Assembly: GCA_014871605.1 (NCBI GenBank) | Contig: WGSQ01000022.1 | Span: 1-17,874 of the forward strand | DNA length: 17,874 nt | Direction of reading: 5' to 3' | From: Collinsella sp. | GTDB lineage: Bacteria; Actinomycetota; Coriobacteriia; Coriobacteriales; Coriobacteriaceae | In this document: positions 10,057 to 15,756 of the stretch, one piece after another | Position numbering within the stretch: position 1 is the first letter of the stretch | Layout: each line of letters begins with the position of its first letter | Notes under the pieces: generated by a model | Told to the model about the DNA's origin: nothing | Seen by the model: the letters and a program-made list of their open reading frames with translations, nothing else | The model's database searches: none | Position numbers and translations under genes: made by a program

Positions 10057-10117
10057 GGCACCTTGGGTGCCTAGAGACTGAACGAGCGTGGGAGACGCGC
10101 CGGGACCCGCCCGGCGC
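10057..10117 (-). other. Two hairpins in the nusA-infB gap
   Basis: The gap at 10036-10126 holds two stems: GCGCCGGG/CCCGGCGC (10097-10104 with 10110-10117, 5-nt loop) and GGCACC/GGTGCC (10057-10062 with 10066-10071, 3-nt loop). Neither has a following U tract on the minus strand, so they are not standard terminators. They could be mRNA processing or stability elements that set infB levels relative to nusA. Only the structures are seen; the role is inferred. Confidence 0.5.
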
Positions 10118-10126
10118 AACCGCGCG

Positions 10127-11374
10127 CTAGATCAGGTCCTCCGCATCATCGAAGGCGTCGGTGTCATGGACACCGCAGAAACGGGAGCCGGGACGAGCCT
10201 GGTTGCGGCACTGGATGCCGTCCTCGGACACGTACTCGCAGCGGCGGACGTCCTCGTCCTCCTCGTCACCGATCAGGTCGGCGGCGGGCTCCTCGTGAAC
10301 GGGAACGTTCTTGAGGATGTCGGCAGCAAGCGTCTCGGACTTGATGTCGATGTGCCAGCCGGTCAGGCGCGCGGCGAGGCGGGCGTTCTGGCCCTCCTTG
10401 CCGATGGCGAGGGACAGCTGGTCGTCGGGCACGATGACGCCGGCGTAGGCCTTCTCCTCGTCGATGAGGACGCGGGTGACCTTAGCGGGCGACAGGGCGT
10501 TGGCGACGTAGACGGCAGGATCGGCATCCCACAGGATGACGTCGACGCGCTCGCCACGGAGCTCGCCCACGACAGCGCGAACACGGCTGCCCTTGGGGCC
10601 GACGCAGGCGCCCACGGGATCCAGACGGTCGTCGAGCGAGTGAACGGCGACCTTAGAGCGCTGGCCGGGCTCGCGGGCGATCGACTTGATCTGGACGGTG
10701 CCCTCATAGATCTCGGGCACCTCCTGCTCAAACAGACGACGCATGAGCTCGGGGTGAGTACGGGAGATGACAATCGGCGGACGGCTGTGCTCGCCACGAA
10801 CCGGCTGCAGGTTGGAGTTGGGGTCGCGAACGTCGATAATCACGGCCTTGATGTGCTGGTTGTGCAGGTAGCGCTCGCCCATCGGACGCTCGTTGCGCTC
10901 GTTCTCGTAACGGCGCTGGTCGAAGTGCGGCAGCTCGGCCTCGACGCCCTCGCGAATCTTGACGATCGTGAAGTCGGGCGTGGACTGCAGCACGGTACCG
11001 CTGATGAGGTCACCGATGCGGCCGGAGAACTCCTCGTAGATCTGCTCGCGGGCGGAGTTGCGCACGATGGCGTTGATCTCGGCCTTGGCGTGCTGGGCGG
11101 CGATGCGGCTCGTGTTCTTGGGGGTGACGTCGATCTCCTCGAACTCGGTGAAGTTGCCTTCCTCGTCCATGGAATCGTCAATCGGCTCCAGACGGTAGAC
11201 GTAGATCTTGCCGGTGGTGCGGTCGATGGTCACCTTGGCGCCCCACTCAAGATGCAGGATCTCGGCATAGCTCTTGGCGAGCGACTGCTCCAGGCGGTCG
11301 ATCAGGTAGAGCTGGTCGATGTGCTTCTCCTGGCAAAGCTCCATCAGGGCGGACATCATGTCGGATGCTGCCAT
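10127..11374 (-). CDS. nusA: Transcription termination/antitermination factor NusA, with Cys/His tail
   Basis: Binds RNA polymerase and controls pausing, termination and antitermination. The N-terminal polymerase-binding domain (about 1-120) is followed by an S1 domain (about 122-195) and two KH domains whose GxxG loops are GPKG (259-262) and GKEG (325-328). After KH2 an acidic linker leads to an unusual tail with C379, C389, C400 and H403, a spacing (C-x9-C-x10-C-x2-H) that suggests a small zinc-binding knuckle, then an acidic end. At 415 aa it lacks the E. coli-type C-terminal repeats. The ATG at 11374 lies 1 nt after the rimP stop, with AAGGAAGGAAAG as ribosome binding site inside the rimP end. 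The ylxR and ylxQ genes that often follow nusA are absent. Confidence 0.96.
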   Translation of the reverse strand: MAASDMMSALMELCQEKHIDQLYLIDRLEQSLAKSYAEILHLEWGAKVTIDRTTGKIYVYRLEPIDDSMDEEGNFTEFEEIDVTPKNTSRIAAQHAKAEINAIVRNSAREQIYEEFSGRIGDLISGTVLQSTPDFTIVKIREGVEAELPHFDQRRYENERNERPMGERYLHNQHIKAVIIDVRDPNSNLQPVRGEHSRPPIVISRTHPELMRRLFEQEVPEIYEGTVQIKSIAREPGQRSKVAVHSLDDRLDPVGACVGPKGSRVRAVVGELRGERVDVILWDADPAVYVANALSPAKVTRVLIDEEKAYAGVIVPDDQLSLAIGKEGQNARLAARLTGWHIDIKSETLAADILKNVPVHEEPAADLIGDEEDEDVRRCEYVSEDGIQCRNQARPGSRFCGVHDTDAFDDAEDLI

Positions 11375-11375
11375 C

Positions 11376-11870
11376 TTACTTTCCTTCCTTCGCGGGCTTG
11401 AAGTCGTAGGTGGGCTTCAACTTGCACTTTTTAACATCAGAGAAATCGAGGGTGACGGACTCGCCGTCCTCGAGCTCGAGGGTCACGTTCGCCTCGGTGG
11501 CGGCGGCAATCTTGCCGGCGTACTTGCGACGGCCCTCGGTGGCGGTGGAGGTGAGCTCACAGTTCTCGCCCACAAAGCGGGCAAAGTCGCACGGGCGGCG
11601 CAGCGGGCGCGCCATGCCAGGGCTCGACACCTCGAGCGTATAGCTCGAAGAGATGGGGTCGAGCTCCTCAATCACATCGCCGACCCACTTGGTGTTGGCC
11701 GTGACGTCGTTGAGCGACAGGCTCTGACCCTCGGCACCCTCGATACGCACGCGCACGCAGGGGGCCTTGGTGGCACCCACGAGCTCGACGTCGACGATGT
11801 CGACATCGTGCTGGGGAGCGACGGCCTCGAGCGCGTCGATGATCGCCTGCTCGGTCTTAGTCTTGACCAT
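11376..11870 (-). CDS. rimP: Ribosome maturation factor RimP
   Basis: Assists 30S subunit assembly. The protein is 164 aa, with the family signature TLEVSSPGMARPL (78-90) followed by the two-domain layout ending in the Sm-like C-terminal part (about 93-160). The reading frame is open farther upstream, but I chose the ATG at 11870 because GGAGGTG lies 5 nt before it and because the upstream part would run through the leader terminator and promoter. It is the first gene of the rimP-nusA-infB run, the order seen in most bacteria. Confidence 0.95.
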   Translation of the reverse strand: MVKTKTEQAIIDALEAVAPQHDVDIVDVELVGATKAPCVRVRIEGAEGQSLSLNDVTANTKWVGDVIEELDPISSSYTLEVSSPGMARPLRRPCDFARFVGENCELTSTATEGRRKYAGKIAAATEANVTLELEDGESVTLDFSDVKKCKLKPTYDFKPAKEGK

Positions 11871-11890
11871 TGCGGCACCTCCATCCATAC

Positions 11891-11923
11891 AAAAAAGAAG
11901 CGGGGCCGAAACCCCACTTCTTT
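11891..11923 (-). terminator. Intrinsic terminator in the rimP-nusA-infB leader (attenuator candidate)
   Basis: On the minus strand GAAGTGGGG (912-920 of this kilobase, i.e. 11912-11920) pairs with CCCCGCTTC (11897-11905) around a 6-nt loop, one pair being G-U, and six T residues follow directly (11891-11896). It lies between the predicted start site (about 11942) and the rimP ribosome binding site, with no gene upstream on that strand to terminate. It is therefore best read as a leader attenuator controlling entry into the operon. Confidence 0.85.
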
Positions 11924-11948
11924 CAATTACAACTTCATTTGCAAGCAA

Positions 11949-11977
11949 ACTATACCAATAGCTGCGGAAACGTGCAA
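11949..11977 (-). promoter_or_regulatory. Promoter of the rimP-nusA-infB operon
   Basis: On the minus strand, -35 TTGCAC (11972-11977) and -10 TATAGT (11949-11954) are separated by the optimal 17 nt. Transcription should start at G11942, giving a 72-nt leader that contains the terminator at 11891-11923. This is the best promoter match in the window. Confidence 0.8.
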
Positions 11978-12229
11978 GCGCAGTACGAATCTGCAGGTCA
12001 GCGTGCGCACAGCTTCTCCACAAGAATACAACAATTAGGCGAGGGCCCCTATGCGGTGCTCCCCCAAAAGCCTCAAAACGGGCCATGCGTCCCACCCCGT
12101 AAGGCGAATCGGGCCCTATGGGCATTCCGCCCCTGGGCGTGCATCAGTCAGACTGCCCATAAGGGACACTCTGGAACAGATAAGTCGGACGCACGCATCG
12201 ACCGCGCAGCCTTCCAGTTCCTCTACGGC
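11978..12229. other. Intergenic region between the divergent rimP promoter and the lipoprotein gene
   Basis: No convincing gene is seen on either strand. The stretch holds one imperfect inverted repeat, CCCTATGGGCA (12114-12124) with TGCCCATAAGGG (12154-12165), about 75 nt before the lipoprotein start, which could be an operator or an mRNA leader structure. I could not find a clear promoter for the lipoprotein gene. Confidence 0.4.
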
Positions 12230-12243
12230 AAGGAGGTACCCTG
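12230..12243 (+). promoter_or_regulatory. Strong ribosome binding site before a CTG start
   Basis: AAGGAGG at 12230-12236 is a near-perfect Shine-Dalgarno sequence, 4 nt from CTG at 12241-12243. It decides the start of the lipoprotein gene because the signal peptide begins exactly here. Confidence 0.75.
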
Positions 12244-12813
12244 AAACGCCTAGGCACCCTCTGCGCAACCGCGCTCGTCGTCGCTGCCTGCTCGTTCGCT
12301 CTGACCGGCTGCAGCGACATCGATGGCAACACCGGACCATGCGAGCCGGATCTTGGCAGCACCAAAGCCATCGAAAAAACGACGCCTTCGGAGCGTTTCG
12401 ACAAAATAGACGAAGACATCGTCGACCCCCAGGGTTTGGGTTTCGACCCTCAAGAACAATTCCCCATCGACCTAGAGGCAGACGAGAACGTCCATGTTAC
12501 CTGCGTGGGCAAGGACACAGATGGCTACGGCGACGCCGTGTTGGTCTTTGCGGTGACAAACAACACCGATGTCGACATGATGTTTGGCGATGTTGATGCT
12601 TATGCCTATGTCAACGGTGTCGTCCGCGACGTGCGCATGCGCCAGCCCGTCGCCGCAGGCGAAGAAACGACCGCTATGCTCACCTTTGTAGGCACCTTCG
12701 ACGATCCAGGCTTTGACGTGAACAGCGACCTCAACGACATCTACCTCAACATCTGGATGTTTGAGGAGCAGACGGGCAATGTCTACTTTAGGGACCTGGT
12801 ACACATTCCATAG
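12241..12813 (+). CDS. Small secreted lipoprotein of unknown function, CTG start
   Basis: A 190-aa protein beginning MKRLGTLCATALVV, a short basic n-region and hydrophobic segment that end in the lipobox LTGC (21-24). It should be lipidated on Cys24 and anchored outside the membrane. The mature part begins with a polar linker and then, from about residue 75, shows alternating strands (DAVLVFAVTNNTDVDMMFG, then AYAYVNG, then TTAMLTFVG) that resemble an Ig-like beta-sandwich of the kind found in many Gram-positive lipoproteins; this fold is inferred. AAGGAGG (12230-12236) lies 4 nt before the CTG at 12241. From the in-frame TAA at 12181 to this point there is no ATG, GTG or TTG, and the TTG at 12436 would discard the signal peptide. 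I do not recognise the family. Confidence 0.8.
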   Translation: MKRLGTLCATALVVAACSFALTGCSDIDGNTGPCEPDLGSTKAIEKTTPSERFDKIDEDIVDPQGLGFDPQEQFPIDLEADENVHVTCVGKDTDGYGDAVLVFAVTNNTDVDMMFGDVDAYAYVNGVVRDVRMRQPVAAGEETTAMLTFVGTFDDPGFDVNSDLNDIYLNIWMFEEQTGNVYFRDLVHIP

Positions 12814-12853
12814 CGGGTGACATGGAACATAAGCCAAGCAGGGTACACAACGA

Positions 12854-12891
12854 AAGACGAGGGACGACCCAGTCGGATCGTCCCTCGTCTT
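12854..12891. terminator. Bidirectional hairpin terminator between the lipoprotein gene and leuS
   Basis: A perfect 14-bp stem, AAGACGAGGGACGA (12854-12867) with TCGTCCCTCGTCTT (12878-12891), and a 10-nt loop. It sits 40 nt after the lipoprotein stop and 26 nt after the leuS stop on the other strand. T-rich ends are short on both sides (TT, TTTC). Its placement between convergent genes fits a shared terminator. Confidence 0.85.
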
Positions 12892-12917
12892 AAACACGTC
12901 AACTATGCTCGCAGTGC

Positions 12918-15494
12918 TTACTTGACCACCAGGTTGACCAGCTTGCCGGGCACGCAGATGGCCTTGACGACCGTCTTGCCCTCGAGCCACTTGGCAACGG
13001 CCTCCTCGGCGGCAGCCTGCATCTCCCCGTTGGAGGCATCGCGGGCAACGTCGATGCGGCCACGGACCTTACCGAGCACCTGAACGACGATCTGCACCGT
13101 GTCCTCGATGGACTCGGCCAGGTCGAACTCGGGCCAGGCGGCGGTGTAGGCGTTGCCCTCGCAGCCGAGAGCCTCGTGCCACAGCTCGTCGGCCCAGAAC
13201 GGGCAAATGGGGGCAAGGACGCTCACGATATCCTTGGCCACACCGTAGCACAGCGCCTTGTCACGGTCAGCGCCCTCAGTGGCGTTGAGGTAGGCGCTCG
13301 CCGCGTTGACGAGCTCCATGACGGCCGAGATGGCGGTGTTGAACTGGCCGCGGTCGAAGTCCTCGGTGCACTTGGCGATGGTACGGTGACGCTCGCGATA
13401 GAGCTTCATCGCAACCTCGTCGAGCGCGGACTTGTCGAAGGCCACGTTGGCGTCGCCGGACTGGACGAGCTGCCACACGATACGCCAGGCGCGCTTGATG
13501 AAGCGGTTGGCGCCCTCAACGGCCTTGGGATCCCAGTCGAAGTCCTTCTCGGGCGGGGCGATAAACAGGATCGCAAGACGCATGGTGTCGGCGCCGTAGG
13601 GCTCGATGACCGAGCTCGGGGGCACGACGTTGCCCTTGGACTTGGACATAGTGTCGCCGTTCTCGTCCTTGACCATGCCCTGGCACAGCAGGTTAGTGAA
13701 GGGCTCATCCACGCTCAGCAGGCCCAGGTCGCGCAGCGCCTTGGTAAAGAAGCGACTGTAGAGCAGGTGCAGAATGGCGTGCTCGATGCCGCCGATGTAG
13801 TTATCGACGGGCATCCAACGGTCGGCGGCTTCGTGGGAGAAGGGCAGCTCGGTGTTGTGCGGGTCGGTATAGCGCAGGTAATACCAGCTGGAGCAGGTAA
13901 AGGTGTCCATGGTATCGGTCTCGCGCTTGGCCGGACGGCCGCAGACCGGGCAGGTGGTCTCGTAGAACTCCTTGCACTCGGCGAGGGTCTCGCCGGCGCC
14001 CAGGTCCAGGTTCTCGGGCAGCGTCACCGGCAGCTGGTCCTCGGGCACGGGCACGATGCCACAGTGCTCGCAGTGGATGGCCGGGATGGGGTTGCCCCAA
14101 TAGCGCTGGCGGCTGATGAGCCAGTCGCGCAGACGGAACTCGACCTTGCGACGACCGCAGCCCATGGCCTCGAGGTCGGCCACGATGGCAGCCTCGCCCT
14201 CGGAGTGCTTGCCGCCGCGCATGCCGGTGTACTTGCCGGACTGAACGAGCGTGCCCTCGGCAGCGTGGGCGCAATCCCAGTCGACGGTCTCGGCATGGAA
14301 GGTATCGATGGTCTCACCGCTGGCCTCGACGGCAGCGCGGTCGTCATCGTCCAGGATGATCGGCACGATCGGCAGGTCGTACTTGCGGGCGAATTCAAAG
14401 TCGCGCTGGTCACCGCAGGGAACGGCCATGACGGCACCGGTGCCGTAGTCAGCAACGACGTAGTCGGCAACCCACACAGGGACCTTCTCGCCGTTGACGG
14501 GGTTCACCACGTAGCGGCCGGTAAAGGCGCCGTGCTTCTCGAGGGTGCCCTGGGCACGCTCGACGGCAGAGATATGCTTGGAGTCCTCGACGATCTTGGT
14601 GACGGCCTCCTCGTACTCCGTGCCCTCGACGAGCTCGTGCAGACGAGCGTACTCGGGAGCCAAGACAAAGAAGGACACGCCAAAGAGCGTATCGGCACGT
14701 GTGGTAAAGACGGTGATCTTGCCCTCATCGCCCTCGATGGGCTCGCCATCCTGGTCGCACAGGGTAAAGTCGACCTCGGCGCCCTCGGAGCGGCCGATCC
14801 AGTTGGCCTGCATCTGCTTGACGCGCTCAGGCCAGCCAGGGAGCTTCTCCAAGTCGTCGAGCAGCTCCTGAGAGTACTCGGTAATCTTGTAGTACCACTG
14901 CTCAAGGTCGCGCTTCTCGGGCTCGGTGCCGCAGCGCCAGCACTTGCCCTCAGTGACCTGCTCGTTGGCCAGAACGGTCTTGCAGGTGGGGCACCAGTTG
15001 ACCGGGTTCTTCTTGCGGTATACCAGGCCCTTTTCCCACATCTTCTCAAAGATCCACTGACCCCAGCGGTAGTAGTCGGGGCTGCAGGTCTTGACCATGC
15101 GATCCAGATCGTAGGAGAAGCCCATGCGCTTCATCGTGGCGAGCGCCTGGTCCATGTTCTTATACGTCCACGCGGCAGCCTGCGTGTTGTGCTTGATGGC
15201 GGCGTTCTCGGCGGGCAGGCCAAAGGCATCGAAGCCGATGGGGTGCAGCACGTCGTAGCCGCGCATGCGAGCCTGACGGGCCATGGCATCGCCGATGGTA
15301 TAGTTGCGCGCGTGGCCCATGTGCAGATCGCCCGACGGATACGGGAACATCTCGAGCACGTACTTCTTGGGCTTGCTGTCGTCGGTGTCGACCGCGAAGA
15401 GGTTGGAGTCCTCCCAGGCCTTCATCCACCTGGACTCAATGGCCTGCGCGTCGTAGGCAGGGATCTCGTCCTTATGATCTGTGCAATCGCACAT
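12918..15494 (-). CDS. leuS: Leucyl-tRNA synthetase
   Basis: Charges tRNA-Leu with leucine. The class I signature HMGH (58-61, in PYPSGDLHMGHARNY) and the KMSKS loop, here TMSKS (about 616-620, in DTMSKSKGNVV), are present. The CP1 editing domain (about 225-415) includes TVFTTRADTLFG. Two cysteine pairs, CPTC/CWRC (about 165-185) and CEHC/CPVC (about 480-520), look like zinc ribbons. The frame is open to 15620, but those extra 42 codons run through a long palindrome; I chose the ATG at 15494, with AAAGGAG 6 nt upstream, giving 858 aa, the normal length. The first KMSKS lysine is replaced by Thr. leuS has its own leader and terminator and appears monocistronic. Confidence 0.97.
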   Translation of the reverse strand: MCDCTDHKDEIPAYDAQAIESRWMKAWEDSNLFAVDTDDSKPKKYVLEMFPYPSGDLHMGHARNYTIGDAMARQARMRGYDVLHPIGFDAFGLPAENAAIKHNTQAAAWTYKNMDQALATMKRMGFSYDLDRMVKTCSPDYYRWGQWIFEKMWEKGLVYRKKNPVNWCPTCKTVLANEQVTEGKCWRCGTEPEKRDLEQWYYKITEYSQELLDDLEKLPGWPERVKQMQANWIGRSEGAEVDFTLCDQDGEPIEGDEGKITVFTTRADTLFGVSFFVLAPEYARLHELVEGTEYEEAVTKIVEDSKHISAVERAQGTLEKHGAFTGRYVVNPVNGEKVPVWVADYVVADYGTGAVMAVPCGDQRDFEFARKYDLPIVPIILDDDDRAAVEASGETIDTFHAETVDWDCAHAAEGTLVQSGKYTGMRGGKHSEGEAAIVADLEAMGCGRRKVEFRLRDWLISRQRYWGNPIPAIHCEHCGIVPVPEDQLPVTLPENLDLGAGETLAECKEFYETTCPVCGRPAKRETDTMDTFTCSSWYYLRYTDPHNTELPFSHEAADRWMPVDNYIGGIEHAILHLLYSRFFTKALRDLGLLSVDEPFTNLLCQGMVKDENGDTMSKSKGNVVPPSSVIEPYGADTMRLAILFIAPPEKDFDWDPKAVEGANRFIKRAWRIVWQLVQSGDANVAFDKSALDEVAMKLYRERHRTIAKCTEDFDRGQFNTAISAVMELVNAASAYLNATEGADRDKALCYGVAKDIVSVLAPICPFWADELWHEALGCEGNAYTAAWPEFDLAESIEDTVQIVVQVLGKVRGRIDVARDASNGEMQAAAEEAVAKWLEGKTVVKAICVPGKLVNLVVK

Positions 15495-15520
15495 ATCAGC
15501 TCCTTTGTTATCTCGGTTGG

Positions 15521-15638
15521 GGCGGGGCGTTCTTACCTTTACTCGCTGCTGCGGACAATCCTGCTCGCACGAAGAGCACATTAAGTGCTCTTCGGCTCGT
15601 GCGGAACTTGCAGCGAGCAAAGGTAAGAACGCCCCGCC
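15521..15638. repeat. 118-bp near-perfect palindrome in the leuS leader
   Basis: The outer arms GGCGGGGCGTTCTTACCTTT (15521-15540) and their exact complement (15619-15638) pair over 20 bp. After one mismatch, CTCGCTGC (15542-15549) pairs with GCAGCGAG (15610-15617). Inside, CGCAC/GTGCG (15566-15570 with 15599-15603) and GAAGAGCAC/GTGCTCTTC (15571-15579 with 15585-15593) form a terminal hairpin with loop ATTAA. About 42 bp are paired in all. It ends 26 nt from the leuS start. No U tract follows it, so it is not a plain terminator. It may be a REP/MITE-like element or a leader control structure. Confidence 0.85.
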
Positions 15639-15656
15639 ACATCGTTAACTCGCATG

Positions 15657-15665
15657 ATGATAGCA
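15657..15665 (-). promoter_or_regulatory. Possible extended -10 promoter for leuS
   Basis: The minus strand reads TGC-TATCAT, an extended -10 element, with a predicted start near 15650. The -35 region would fall in the guaB terminator stem and shows no consensus. If correct, the leuS transcript would begin just before the 118-bp palindrome and carry it whole in a leader of about 156 nt. Confidence 0.4.
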
Positions 15666-15673
15666 AATACGAC

Positions 15674-15708
15674 AAGCGAGATGCCTGCGACTTGCAGGCA
15701 TCTCGCTT
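15674..15708 (-). terminator. Hairpin terminator after guaB
   Basis: A perfect 15-bp stem, AAGCGAGATGCCTGC (15674-15688) with GCAGGCATCTCGCTT (15694-15708), and loop GACTT. It starts 48 nt after the guaB stop. The U tract on the minus strand is poor (TTGTCGTATTT), so termination is likely but not certain. It separates guaB from leuS. Confidence 0.75.
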
Positions 15709-15756
15709 TATCTAAATAACGTGGTTGATGCTCAACCTTTATGTGAGGCTCTTACC

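Noticed and set aside
7450..10074. An 874-codon open frame on the plus strand opposite infB
   Set aside because: It is the antisense of a gene with unmistakable IF2 motifs. The translation is low-complexity (Val/Leu/Gly/Asp runs), has no domain and no ribosome binding site. GC-rich codon bias creates such frames.
11871..12125. N-terminal extension of RimP to 249 aa
   Set aside because: The extension covers a consensus promoter and an intrinsic terminator; the ATG at 11870 has a good Shine-Dalgarno sequence.
13176..15584. An 802-codon open frame on the plus strand opposite leuS
   Set aside because: Antisense shadow of leuS with no recognisable motif; it also runs through the leuS leader palindrome.
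15495..15620. N-terminal extension of LeuS to 900 aa
   Set aside because: The extra codons are made of the palindrome's left and right arms, and the ATG at 15494 has a strong ribosome binding site and gives the family's normal length.
15495..15650. T-box riboswitch upstream of leuS
   Set aside because: No AGGGTGGNACCGCG-like T-box sequence, no separate specifier stem and no terminator/antiterminator pair; the leader is one long palindrome.
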